Shown: positions 54,138 to 63,141 of the stretch, piece by piece
Position numbering within the stretch: position 1 is the stretch's first letter
Layout of the letters: every line of letters starts with the position of its first letter
DNA from: an uncultured Prevotella sp.
Lineage (GTDB): Bacteria > Bacteroidota > Bacteroidia > Bacteroidales > Bacteroidaceae
Length of the DNA stretch: 64,000 nucleotides
Assembly: GCA_905234145.1 (NCBI GenBank)
Contig: CAJOGK010000025.1
Coordinates: 1-64,000, forward strand
Reading direction: 5' to 3'
Notes under the pieces: generated by a model
The model's input: the letters and a program-made list of their open reading frames with translations, nothing else
Database searches by the model: none
What the model was told of the DNA's origin: nothing
Program-made: the position numbers and the translations under genes

Positions 54138-55397
54138 TTAAATGTTATACAGATGGGTATAGGATGCCAAGACGTTCTTGTATCTGAACACGGGGGTGGC
54201 TACAGGCTCGCCCTTGGCATTATAAACTTGCGTTACTGATGCTGGCACTTCATCCATAAACTGGGTATAGTGGAATTCATGCCCTCGATACTTTTTGCCA
54301 TCGAGCTCAAATTGGCGATAGCCTAACGAGAGCTTCCTGTCAGCCTTGCGAGCAGAAATCGAGTAGGGGAGCACGTCGCACATAGGGTACTCGCCATCGT
54401 CAGTAACAATTCGTTTGCAGAGATACATCATCCCCCCACATTCTGCTACGATTTTTCCTCCACTTTCTGCAAAGTCCTTGATGGCTTTTCTGCAAGTCTC
54501 GTTTTTCACGAGCGCCTCCAAATGTTTCTCTGGATAGCCCCCTGGCAGATAGAGCAAATCGATGCCGTTAAAATCGGGCACCTCTTTTTCTGGGTCGAAG
54601 AAACGCACAGACTTAAAGGCATCAATGGCTTCCTGATAGACAAAGCTAAAGCTCTCTGTATTGCGGGCTAGGAGCGCAGATTGTTCCCACGTTGGGAATA
54701 AATTATTCCCACGTTGGGAATAAAACATTCCCACGTTGGGAATAAAATTGGGGGTTAAAGCCCGCCAATCGACATGTTTCTCTAAAAGAGTGATCAGCTT
54801 CTGAGTCTCAGGCTGTTCAGAGAAGTCGAGACCCAGATAGCGAGAGCTTTGTTCGAGTGAAGTATCTTTAGGCAGATAGCCCAAACATGGGATGTTCAAG
54901 TCCTCGCACACTTGTTTCAGCATCTCGAAATGGCGTGCTGATCCCACCTTATTAAATATAATACCCCCAAAACGGAGGTCTTTCCTGAAGTTTACGAACC
55001 CAGAAATCAATGCAGCCATCGAGTAAGCAGCTGATTTCGCATCCACTACCAAAACGATAGGGATGTCCAATATGCGGGCAATCTCCGATGACGAACCTTT
55101 ATCTCGATCGTAACCATCGAAAAGTCCCATCATGCCTTCTACGATGGCAATATCAGCATCCTCGCCATAATGACTGAATAGCGCCTTGATATGCTCAGGT
55201 GTCGCCATGAAAGTATCTAGGTTTACAGAGGGTCGCCCACAAACAGCAGCATGGAATTTGGTGTCGATATAATCAGGCCCGCACTTGAATGGTTGCACCT
55301 TCATGTCTTTCGATGCAAAAAGTGCCATCAAGCCTCTGGCAATCGTTGTTTTGCCAGAGCCGCTAGTAGGAGCTGCAATCATAAAAGCTGCTTTCAT
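54138..55397 (-). CDS. cbiA: Cobyrinic acid a,c-diamide synthase (CbiA/CobB)
   Basis: Amidates side chains a and c. The start at 55397 gives MKAAFMIAAPTSGSGKTTIARG; the longer track ORF would translate the riboswitch region and is rejected. FKCGPDYIDTKFH and VEGMMGLFDGYD mark the synthetase domain, IVAECGGMMYLC the GATase Cys, and HEFHYTQF the end. A 22-residue stretch at about 219-240 is encoded by three 22-bp palindromic repeats at the domain junction. First gene of the minus-strand cobalamin operon. Confidence 0.93.
   Translation of the reverse strand: MKAAFMIAAPTSGSGKTTIARGLMALFASKDMKVQPFKCGPDYIDTKFHAAVCGRPSVNLDTFMATPEHIKALFSHYGEDADIAIVEGMMGLFDGYDRDKGSSSEIARILDIPIVLVVDAKSAAYSMAALISGFVNFRKDLRFGGIIFNKVGSARHFEMLKQVCEDLNIPCLGYLPKDTSLEQSSRYLGLDFSEQPETQKLITLLEKHVDWRALTPNFIPNVGMFYSQRGNNLFPTWEQSALLARNTESFSFVYQEAIDAFKSVRFFDPEKEVPDFNGIDLLYLPGGYPEKHLEALVKNETCRKAIKDFAESGGKIVAECGGMMYLCKRIVTDDGEYPMCDVLPYSISARKADRKLSLGYRQFELDGKKYRGHEFHYTQFMDEVPASVTQVYNAKGEPVATPVFRYKNVLASYTHLYNI
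54684..54742. repeat. Three TTCCCACGTTGGGAA palindromes at 22-bp spacing inside cbiA
   Basis: Identical 15-bp units begin at 54684, 54706 and 54728. The unit length is not a multiple of three, so each copy is read in a different frame; three copies (66 bp) keep cbiA in frame. Confidence 0.9.
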
Positions 55398-55402
55398 ACC
55401 TG

Positions 55403-55410
55403 CAAAGATA
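55403..55410 (-). promoter_or_regulatory. -7 element of the cbiA operon
   Basis: TATCTTTG on the minus strand, 5 nt before the ATG at 55397, implying a leaderless or nearly leaderless mRNA. No good -33 box was seen and no riboswitch lies on this strand. Confidence 0.45.
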
Positions 55411-55484
55411 CACACTTTCTGTATTATTTTGCACATAATCTGCATTTTTTTCACTTTAATCTCTTCACTTTTCATTTTTTTATG

Positions 55485-55492
55485 TATCTTTG
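55485..55492 (+). promoter_or_regulatory. -7 element of the riboswitch-btuB transcript
   Basis: TATCTTTG, directly before the riboswitch. The -33 region is unconvincing. Confidence 0.55.
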
Positions 55493-55499
55493 CCACCGA

Positions 55500-55690
55500 T
55501 TTATGGCAATCTGGTGGCTGTAGCCGCCTGATGTAAGGGAATCCAGTGAGAGTCTGGAACTGTTCCTGCAGCTGTAATCCCCATTGATGGGTTTGCTTGT
55601 ATAACGCCACTGACTTGAGGTCGGGAAGGTAAAGCAGACTGGGGAAAGTCAGAATACCTGCCAATCTACAAAATGATACCTTCGCTCAGG
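55500..55690 (+). ncRNA. Cobalamin riboswitch
   Basis: The conserved aptamer text is present in order: a GGTGGC-like helix, GGGAATCCAGTGAGAGTCTGG, CTGTTCCTGCAGCTGTAAT, GCCACTGACTTGAGGTCGGGAAGG and the B12 box AGTCAGAATACCTGCC (about 55651-55666). It lies between a -7 element and the btuB-like start at 55719, so excess B12 should lower receptor and cobaltochelatase expression. The boundaries are approximate. Confidence 0.92.
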
Positions 55691-55718
55691 AGATAGCGAT
55701 GTGGAAAAAGGAAGAATT

Positions 55719-56756
55719 ATGAAAATAAGGCAAAGTCTGGCTATTAGCCTTTGGCTGTTGGCTGCAAGTATATCTGCACAGACAGATATCTGGCGCCAGG
55801 ATAGTCTGCAAGAGGTTGTGGTAACGGGTACTGGTACCCAGCATCTTTTGAAGAACGCCCCTGTACAAACAGAGGTGATTACGAGTCGTATGCTGAAGGA
55901 TTATGGTGGTCGCAGTCTGGAAGATATCCTTGCAGGATTGACGGCCTCGTTTGCTTTCAGCGAAGACGATATGGGCTCGCAGATGCAGCTGAATGGCTTG
56001 GGCAATGACTATATCCTGATACTGGTGAATGGCAAGCGCATTCATGGCGATGTAGGTGGACAGAATGACTTGGGACTTATCGATCCCCAGAACATCGAGA
56101 AGATAGAAATCGTAAAAGGTGCTTCGAGTGCGCTCTATGGCTCGGATGCGATTGCTGGCGTTGTGAATATCATTACGAAAAAGCACAACGAGGGCCTTTT
56201 GGTAGAGAACACCACACGAGGTGGTAGCTATGGCGATCTTCGCCAGCATAATGGCTTGGGTATCGCTATCGGCAAACTGAAAAGCTATACCAACTTCCAT
56301 TTGCAGCATTCCGATGGTTGGCAGAATACAGCTACAGAAGATCCTCGCCAAACAGAGTTCTTGATAGAAGACTCTCGTAACATGACGGTTAATCGCCATA
56401 CCAATTGGCAGGTTTCTGAGCGCCTTACCTTCGAGCCCATGAAGAATATGGAGTTTTATGCTGAGGGTAGTACGTATTGGAAGCGTATCTATCGTCCCTG
56501 TGGCAAATATGCAGCAGTAGATGTGAAGACCTACGACATGGAATATCGTAACCAGAGTCTTGCTGCTGGTGGTATCTGGAAGTTGAATAAGACAGACCAA
56601 TTGACACTCGATGTAAACTGGGATCGTCATGCCTACTATTATTATTACACAGCTACGACCCTTACCGATGGTTACGACCCTTATGGTAATTTTACACCTT
56701 ATTATCCTTATTTTGCGAGTTGCAGAGCGATCAGCGTCGAATTATGGCTCATCTGA
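55719..56756 (+). pseudogene. btuB: BtuB-like TonB-dependent receptor, N-terminal fragment
   Basis: Outer-membrane corrinoid receptor. Signal peptide (SLWLLAASISAQTDIW), TonB box-like QEVVVTGTG, a complete plug domain (LVNGKRIHGDVGGQNDLG, SALYGSDAIAGVVNIITKK) and the first barrel strands. After PYYPYFA the frame changes: the DNA in the next frame continues as LQSDQRRIMAHLKGIF. The true start is 55719 (MKIRQSL), 18 nt after the track start. Confidence 0.85.
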
Positions 56757-57334
56757 AGGGAATCTTCTCGTTGCCTTATGGTAATCGTCTGAGTGGAGGT
56801 TTAGAGTGGCGCTATGATTATCTCGAAGCTCCTATGCGAGTAGACGGAGGTGTAGCGAGAGATAATACAGAAGCTGCCTATGTTCAGGATGAATTCAGCT
56901 ATGTGTTCAATCCGAAGCTTTCTGCGAATATCACAGCAGGTTTGCGCCTGAATCACAACGTGCAGTTTGGCGTTCGTCTCACACCAAAGATTTCAGGTAT
57001 GCTCTCTATAGGCGATGGTATTCGTTTGCGTGCCACTTGGAGTCAGGGCTTCAAGACCCCTACACCCAAGGAGCAGTTCTATCGCTACGTGAAGTATATG
57101 AACGCCACCTATTTATATTTAGGTAATGAGAATCTATCGCCTCAGACTTCCAATTACTACGCTGTGAGTGGCGAGTATAATTGGAAAGGTCTGAACCTGA
57201 CGATAACGGGCTATCTGAACAATGTGGATAACATGATTACCCTTGTGACGATTCCTAATTCTCAGGCGCCAGCTGCATATATTGCGAAGTATGATCCCAG
57301 AAGAATCTGGAATCAGCCAAAACCAAAGGTGTAG
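56720..57334 (+). pseudogene. BtuB-like TonB-dependent receptor, middle barrel fragment
   Basis: Continuation of the barrel (RLSGGLEWRYDYLEAPMRVDGG, NITAGLRLNHNVQFGVRLTPKISG, LRATWSQGFKTPTPKEQFYR). The start Met is not real; it is a TTG codon inside the receptor. The frame is lost again at YDPRRIWNQPKPKV; restoring one base in CCCAGAAG would give YDPSKNLESAKTKGVDFSLRYR. Confidence 0.85.
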
Positions 57335-57342
57335 ACTTCAGC

Positions 57343-57840
57343 TTGCGCTATCGTATCAATCGTGACTGGTTAGTTGGGGCCTCCTATAGTTATCTCGATA
57401 CGGATGCCAAGAAATACGATACCACCCATGATCGACTCGTGGATGTGGTCATCGATGGCATGGCTCATCATAAAGGTAGTTGGTTTGCTACTTGGAATCA
57501 TGAGTTCTCATCGAAGTACAATATGGGCTTAGGTCTCTATGGTCGTATGTCGAGCAAACGTTATTATCAGATTAATGGCGATGGTAAGGGCTATCAGATT
57601 TGGCGATTTACTACCAACCATGAGTTCCCCGTCAGCAAGAAATGGCTCTTCCGAGTAGAAGGTGGTGTCGACAATATTTTCAATTATGTAGATCGTACTT
57701 ATCATGGTCTGCATCTGGGAACCACGAATCCGGGGCGTACCATTTATGGTTCGCTCACCGTTCGTTTCTCACATGGCAAGAAATTGAGATTTACTAACAA
57801 TAAGTTTAATTCTAAAACAACTAACAATGAAGAAGATTAA
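57343..57840 (+). pseudogene. BtuB-like TonB-dependent receptor, C-terminal fragment
   Basis: Last barrel strands (LVGASYSYLDTDAKKYDTTHDR, YNMGLGLYGRMSSKRYY, FRVEGGVDNIFNYVDRTY, TIYGSLTVRFSHGKK), ending 14 nt inside the cobaltochelatase gene. Together with the two upstream fragments it makes a receptor of about 705 aa. Apart from two frameshifts the sequence is not degenerate. Confidence 0.85.
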
Positions 57841-58996
57841 GTATTTAGTAATGGCATTTGCTGCCATTTGTTTCACTGCTGGTCTTACCTCTTGCGAAAA
57901 AGAGAAGGAAGTAGAGAAGATCGTAGAAGTACCCGTTGAGGTTGTAAAGACCGATACGATTAAGGTTCCCGTAGAGGTGCCTCAGGACAATAACTGGTCG
58001 AGGTATCAGAAGGAAGTTACTAACCACGTGAAGGACAACAAGAAGAATGACAAGGTGATTCTGCTTGTGGCCTTCGGTTCTACCTGGCAGCAGGCTTTCG
58101 ATACTTTCGATGGTACGATTGAGGCTTATCAGAAAGATTTTGCAGGCTATGACGTATTCCTGAGCTACTCATCTGCTATCTGTATCAACCGTGCAGCTGC
58201 TGGTGAGAACACCGATCCTCGTTACTACTATGCACCTCCTTTCTGGCTCAATGCCTTTGCTGATAAGACAGTGCAGTACGATGAGATCGTAGTTCAGTCA
58301 TTGCAGGTGATCCCAGGTGAGGAGTACACCCGTGTCATCAACTACATCAAGGACTTTGCTAACAATGCCAATGGTGACCTCGACGATGAGTATCTCTCGA
58401 GAGTTGTTCTGAAACTTGGTGTCCCCCTGTTGCAGGATGCTGAAGCCGACGTGAACCTTGTGGCTACAGAGCTTAATACGCTCTATGCTGATAAGGCTAA
58501 AAAAGGTGTGGTTGCCTTCATGGGTCATGGTAACCCCGATGCGTACGATACCTATAAGGCTAACATTCGTTATACCGAACTTGAGCAGGCTTTGCAGAAG
58601 TTCAGCAAGAACTACTTTGTAGGTACTGTCGACATGATGGGTAACTTCAAGACCAATGTCTATGATAGAATGCAGCAGAGTGGTATCAAGAGTGGCAAGG
58701 TATTCTGCCATCCGCTGATGTCTATTGACGGTGATCATGGTCACAATGATATGGCTGGTGACGATGATGACAACTGGCAAGATGGTATAGGCTTCACTCC
58801 CAACGAGGATGGTGAGGTAGAGGACACTTCATGGAAGAAGTTCTTCTGGCATCTGGGCTATGAGTGCAACGACGATACAATGATCAATCTCGGTTTGCTC
58901 GAACTCCCCACTATCCGTCAGGTATGGATGAACCACACTCAGGATGCTATCAACGGTGAGCCTTTGGACTTCTACCACTCTAAGAATCCAGAATAA
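57827..58996 (+). CDS. cbiK: CbiK-family sirohydrochlorin cobaltochelatase, predicted lipoprotein
   Basis: Inserts cobalt into sirohydrochlorin in the anaerobic pathway. The chelatase fold is read from ILLVAFGSTWQQAFD, VVQSLQVIPGEEYTRV, FMGHGNPDAYDTY and GDHGHNDMAGDDDDNW. His of MGHG and His of GDH correspond to the two catalytic His of Salmonella CbiK, and the Glu of GEEY is kept. The His of SLHII is Gln here. A signal peptide with lipobox (AGLTSCEK) and a charged coiled linker place it outside the cytoplasm, unlike Salmonella CbiK. It is in the riboswitch-controlled unit, overlapping the receptor gene by 14 bp. Confidence 0.88.
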   Translation: MKKIKYLVMAFAAICFTAGLTSCEKEKEVEKIVEVPVEVVKTDTIKVPVEVPQDNNWSRYQKEVTNHVKDNKKNDKVILLVAFGSTWQQAFDTFDGTIEAYQKDFAGYDVFLSYSSAICINRAAAGENTDPRYYYAPPFWLNAFADKTVQYDEIVVQSLQVIPGEEYTRVINYIKDFANNANGDLDDEYLSRVVLKLGVPLLQDAEADVNLVATELNTLYADKAKKGVVAFMGHGNPDAYDTYKANIRYTELEQALQKFSKNYFVGTVDMMGNFKTNVYDRMQQSGIKSGKVFCHPLMSIDGDHGHNDMAGDDDDNWQDGIGFTPNEDGEVEDTSWKKFFWHLGYECNDDTMINLGLLELPTIRQVWMNHTQDAINGEPLDFYHSKNPE

Positions 58997-59039
58997 AAAA
59001 GCTATAAAAAGCCTTACGTTAATTATTATTTAGGTTGAA

Positions 59040-59080
59040 AACAGGAGATTTGTCGTGAGACAAGTCTCCTGTTATTAATT
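59040..59080 (+). terminator. Hairpin terminator after cbiK
   Basis: AACAGGAGATTTGTC-GTGA-GACAAGTCTCCTGTT forms a long hairpin with one bulge, followed by a moderately T-rich tail. Confidence 0.75.
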
Positions 59081-59096
59081 TCATTATTTTTAGGTA

Positions 59097-59127
59097 TTGC
59101 AGCATTGAAGAAAACCGACTACCTTTG
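59097..59127 (+). promoter_or_regulatory. Promoter of the porin-imelysin locus
   Basis: TTG (59097-59099), a 20-nt spacer and TACCTTTG (59120-59127), about 35 nt before the ATG. Confidence 0.7.
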
Positions 59128-59161
59128 CACTCGATTTTGAATATGATTAGGTAGTATTAAA

Positions 59162-60466
59162 ATGATGAAGAAAATTCTATGTTTGCTCTTGTTGAGCACA
59201 ATGTTAGTTTCTGCCCAAGCAGAGGACGATTTTGAGAAATACCGTATTGGAGGTTATGGCGAGATGCTAGCTACCTTTAAAGATTATGGATTAAACCGTT
59301 TCTATGGTGGCAGTAAAGGTAACACCAAGAAGAACCATAATGAAATTAGCATCCCTCGCTTCGTAATTTCTGGTGATTACAAAATCAATCCTAAGTGGAT
59401 ACTTAGTGCCGAAATAGAGTTTGAATCGGGTGGAACTGGTATCACCTACGAGATTGAGGCTCAGTCAGGTAGTGAAAATGGCGAATACGAAACGGAAGTA
59501 GAGAAGGGTGGAGAAGTGGCCCTTGAACAGTTCCATCTTACCCGTCTGATTACCCCAGCCTTTAATGTGCGTTTCGGACATATGATAATGCCTGTAGGTT
59601 TGACAAACATGCATCATGAACCTCTTAATTTCTTTACTGCAGCCCGTCCAGAAGGCTCTACAACAATCATGGCCTCTACATGGCACGAAACGGGTCTAGC
59701 TGTTTTTGGTAAATTTGGTTCAGGTGCTGCTACCTTCGATTATCAGGCCATGATTACCAGTGGTCTTAACCCCAATGGTTTCGATGCCTACAATTGGGTA
59801 AAGAAAGCCAAGCAAGGTTTTTTGGAAGTTGATAATTTTTCAGCCCCTGCTTATACAGCCCGTCTAGACTGGAAAGGTGTTAAGGGCCTTCGTGTAGGTG
59901 CTTCTATTTTCTATAATCCAAAGGCTCAGAAAAATGCCGATAAATTGATTACCTATTCAGAATATGATGATATAAACGTACTGCTTTATTCTTTCGATGC
60001 ACAGTATGTGAATAAATACATCACCGCTCGTGCCAACTATCTCTCTGGAAATATAACAGAAACAGTAGGTATCACTGCAGCCAATCGTCGTTACTCTAGC
60101 AAGTCGCCCTATAGTCGTATGGGGCCAGTAGCCAAGCGTGGTGTCGACTGGAGTGCCGAGGTGGGTGTAAATATCGCATCCTTCTTCCCAAGCATCAAGA
60201 AATTCCCTGTAATCTATCCCTTCGTACATTACAATTATTATAACCCTCAGGAAAAGTGCGAAGATGGTCTGATAGCTGATAACCGTTGTCAGGTTAGCTT
60301 GTGGAGCGTAGGTTTGAACTGGAGAATCCTCCCTAACCTCGTGGCAAAAGCCGATTACACCACGCGTCAGATTGGAACGAGTAAGATTTTTGGTTCTAGC
60401 CAGTATAATAGCGAAAACGAATTCCGTATTGCCCTAGCTTATCAGCTTTGGTTTAGCAAGAAATAA
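59162..60466 (+). CDS. Outer-membrane porin-like beta-barrel protein
   Basis: Signal peptide (KILCLLLLSTMLVSAQAED), then 16 or so alternating strands, e.g. YRIGGYGEMLATFKDYG, FNVRFGHMIMPVGLTNMHHEPLNFF, GLRVGASIFYNP and the terminal strand FRIALAYQLWFSKK. It resembles the phosphate-selective porin O/P type. First gene of a unit with an imelysin and a di-heme protein, so it may take up an iron or haem compound; this is inference from context. Confidence 0.8.
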   Translation: MMKKILCLLLLSTMLVSAQAEDDFEKYRIGGYGEMLATFKDYGLNRFYGGSKGNTKKNHNEISIPRFVISGDYKINPKWILSAEIEFESGGTGITYEIEAQSGSENGEYETEVEKGGEVALEQFHLTRLITPAFNVRFGHMIMPVGLTNMHHEPLNFFTAARPEGSTTIMASTWHETGLAVFGKFGSGAATFDYQAMITSGLNPNGFDAYNWVKKAKQGFLEVDNFSAPAYTARLDWKGVKGLRVGASIFYNPKAQKNADKLITYSEYDDINVLLYSFDAQYVNKYITARANYLSGNITETVGITAANRRYSSKSPYSRMGPVAKRGVDWSAEVGVNIASFFPSIKKFPVIYPFVHYNYYNPQEKCEDGLIADNRCQVSLWSVGLNWRILPNLVAKADYTTRQIGTSKIFGSSQYNSENEFRIALAYQLWFSKK

Positions 60467-60491
60467 TAATAACTTATAAATAATAGTAACA

Positions 60492-61640
60492 ATGAAAAAG
60501 ATGATTAAGAATGTAATGCTTTTTATGGCTGCTTGCACACTTACTTTTAGTATGACCGCTTGCAGCAGTGACAAGAACGATGACAACACTACCGAGATTG
60601 ACATCACCGATCCAAACAATCTCGACTACAGCTCTGCTTATGCTGAGCAGTGGGCCAATTACATGGTAACTGTTTCTGGTCTGTTGGCTGATGATGCCGA
60701 TGAGTTGTACAATGCTTGGAAAAATGGCTATGCTGATATTTTTAAGAATCACAACAGCGAGGAGTACAAGTCGGCCATCGATTGTGTAGAGCAAATCTTA
60801 GATGGTTGCATCGATATCGCCTCAGAGGTTGGTTCTGCCAAAATTGGCGACCCCTATAACCTCTATATGAGTGGTAAGACCACCGAGGCCCTCTATGCTG
60901 TAGAGTCTTGGTATAGCTGGCATTCTCGTGACGACTATCGTAATAACATCTACTCTATCCGCAATGCCTACTATGGCTCTCGCGATGGTAAGGTAAATGA
61001 GAATTCGCTTTCTGCACTTCTTGTTACTAAGAATCCTGAACTCGATGCAAAGGCCAAGCAGAAAATCCAGGCTGCTGCTGATGCTATCTACGCTATTCCT
61101 CAGCCTTTCCGTAACAATATAAACTCTAAGGAGGCTTCTGCTGCTATGTCTGCATGTGCTGATTTGGAAGACTTCATCGCCAATGAGTTGAAGCCTTATT
61201 TTACAACAAATATCAACGACGATGCCACACTCGACCCCATTATCAAGCAGTATGTTGATAAGGTAGTACTTCCTACTTACGAGCAGTTGGCTATTCTGAA
61301 CGATACTCTTGATGGTGCTGTTAAGCAGTTTAAGCAGAACCCCTCTAATGCTAATTTTACCGCTTGTGCTAATGCATGGCTTGCAGCCCGTGAGCCATGG
61401 GAGCAGAGCGAGGCATTCCTCTTTGGCCCTGTTGATGAGCTTGGTCTCGACCCCAATATGGACTCATGGCCTCTCGATCAGGCACAGATTGCACAGATTC
61501 TGAAGTCGCAGGCTTTCAATAACCTGAACTGGAAAGAGGGCGAGAGTGATGATAAGGTAGAGAAGGCGCAGAGCTTGCGTGGATTCCACACACTGGAGTT
61601 CCTTATCTTCAAGGATGGCAAGGCTCGCACCGTCAATTAA
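60492..61640 (+). CDS. Imelysin family lipoprotein
   Basis: Lipobox MTACSSD, then an all-helical imelysin/ICMP-like domain. The conserved GxHxxE motif is RGFHTLEFLIF near the C-terminus, and WLAAREPWEQSEAFLFGP is a typical family stretch. Imelysins are usually iron-regulated and related to EfeO-type iron binding rather than proteolysis. It lies 25 nt after the porin and 13 nt before the di-heme protein, so the three are likely one operon. Confidence 0.87.
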   Translation: MKKMIKNVMLFMAACTLTFSMTACSSDKNDDNTTEIDITDPNNLDYSSAYAEQWANYMVTVSGLLADDADELYNAWKNGYADIFKNHNSEEYKSAIDCVEQILDGCIDIASEVGSAKIGDPYNLYMSGKTTEALYAVESWYSWHSRDDYRNNIYSIRNAYYGSRDGKVNENSLSALLVTKNPELDAKAKQKIQAAADAIYAIPQPFRNNINSKEASAAMSACADLEDFIANELKPYFTTNINDDATLDPIIKQYVDKVVLPTYEQLAILNDTLDGAVKQFKQNPSNANFTACANAWLAAREPWEQSEAFLFGPVDELGLDPNMDSWPLDQAQIAQILKSQAFNNLNWKEGESDDKVEKAQSLRGFHTLEFLIFKDGKARTVN

Positions 61641-61653
61641 GGTGTAAAATGAA

Positions 61654-63108
61654 ATGAACAAATACTTTAAGTTAATACTCCTATTTGCAGGACTCTTTGT
61701 ATGGTCGTCCTGCGAAGACAGAGACCGACTTGATGTCGACGATATTGAGGTTCCAGCAGGCTATGCATTGTCTGCCGGAACTTCAACTGGCTTTTACAAT
61801 TCCTCGGTGGCCTATGACCAGGGAGCCAGTTGGTTGTCAGGAACGTATGATGTACGATTCAATAAAGGCGACCGTTTATACGACAATGTAAAGAATTCGA
61901 ACGAGAATGGTCATGGTGGAGGTCTGGGGCCTGTATATGCAGGTTACAGTTGTGGTAGTTGCCACCGTAATGCAGGTCGCACAGAACCTACTTATTGGAC
62001 TAGCTTCAAGCAGGGTAGCAACGATGGTTCTGGTCCTTATGGCTTTACCTCGTCACTCATTTATATCACCCGAAAGAATGGAACGTTCTTCCCTAATTAC
62101 GGACGTGTCATCCATGATCAGGCTATCTATGGCGTTCGCCCTGAAGGTAAGCTGAAAGTTAAAATCGATTCGATGACTTACAGTTTCCCCGATGGTGAGA
62201 AATATACACTTTGTGTACCTAGATGGACAGTTACAGAGTGGTATACAGACAGTGTGAAGCCTGAAGACCTCTTCTGTACCGTTCGTGTACCTTTGCGTCA
62301 CGTAGGTATGGGACAGATGATGGCGCTCGATCCTAACGAGATTGAGGCATTGGCACGCAAGAGTAACTATCCGGAATGGGGTATCAGTGGACGCTGTAAC
62401 TATATTAATGAGCGTGGCAAACTTCGACTCGGACTTTCTGGCAATAAAGCCCACCATGCCGACCTTACAGTAGAACTGGGCTTCTCCTCAGATATGGGTA
62501 TGACCAATAGCCGTTATCCAGAAGAAATCTGTGAAGGTCAGATTCAGATGGAGGAAGGCTCGATGATGGGTCTTTCCTATGATATGCTCGATGTCTCGAC
62601 AGAAGATATGGAGTGTGTCGACCTCTATATGCAGGGACTGGCTGTACCAGCCCGTCGTAACGTGAATGATCCAGATGTCATCGAAGGTGAAAAACGCTTC
62701 TATGAAGCAGGATGCCATCTCTGCCATGTGGTAACACTCCATACCAAGACGCGTGGCTCAGAACTACTTGCAGGTACCGAACTCCCCTGGCTTGGTGGTC
62801 AGACGATACATCCTTATTCCGACTACTTGCTCCACGATATGGGCTCAGAGATAATGGGTGTAGGTCTTAACGATAATTTCTGTAGTGGTCTTGCCCGTGG
62901 TAATGAGTGGCGTACCACACCGCTTTGGGGCATAGGCTTGCAGAAGAAAGTGAACGGCCATACCTATTTCCTTCACGACGGACGTGCCCGCAACTTTGTA
63001 GAGGCCATTATGTGGCATGGCGGCGAGGGGGAAGCCTCGAAAAACAAGTTTAAGAACATGAGTAAGAAAGAGCGCGACCAGCTCATTCAGTTCCTTTGGT
63101 CACTTTGA
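61654..63108 (+). CDS. Di-heme c-type oxidoreductase-like lipoprotein (DUF1111)
   Basis: A lipoprotein (LFVWSSCED) with two c-type haem motifs, YSCGSCHRNAGR near residue 100 and AGCHLCHVV near residue 353, typical of the DUF1111 'thiol oxidoreductase' family. The domain ends with HDGRARNFVEAIMWHGGEGEASKNKF, where the His residues are probable second haem ligands. In bacteria this family is often next to imelysin, consistent with a role in periplasmic iron redox chemistry. Confidence 0.88.
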   Translation: MNKYFKLILLFAGLFVWSSCEDRDRLDVDDIEVPAGYALSAGTSTGFYNSSVAYDQGASWLSGTYDVRFNKGDRLYDNVKNSNENGHGGGLGPVYAGYSCGSCHRNAGRTEPTYWTSFKQGSNDGSGPYGFTSSLIYITRKNGTFFPNYGRVIHDQAIYGVRPEGKLKVKIDSMTYSFPDGEKYTLCVPRWTVTEWYTDSVKPEDLFCTVRVPLRHVGMGQMMALDPNEIEALARKSNYPEWGISGRCNYINERGKLRLGLSGNKAHHADLTVELGFSSDMGMTNSRYPEEICEGQIQMEEGSMMGLSYDMLDVSTEDMECVDLYMQGLAVPARRNVNDPDVIEGEKRFYEAGCHLCHVVTLHTKTRGSELLAGTELPWLGGQTIHPYSDYLLHDMGSEIMGVGLNDNFCSGLARGNEWRTTPLWGIGLQKKVNGHTYFLHDGRARNFVEAIMWHGGEGEASKNKFKNMSKKERDQLIQFLWSL

Positions 63109-63141
63109 TAGATAATAGATTATAGTTGATAGTTTATAGTT

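Noticed and set aside
54684-54742. Possible short CRISPR
   Set aside because: The 15-bp palindromes are separated by only 7 nearly identical bases and lie inside a coding gene; there are no unique spacers and no cas genes.
55398-55664. Upstream extension of the cbiA ORF
   Set aside because: It translates the complement of the cobalamin riboswitch; the GSGKTT domain starts right after the Met at 55397.
55686-56630. 314-aa minus-strand ORF opposite btuB
   Set aside because: Antisense shadow of a receptor whose own frame has clear TonB plug motifs.
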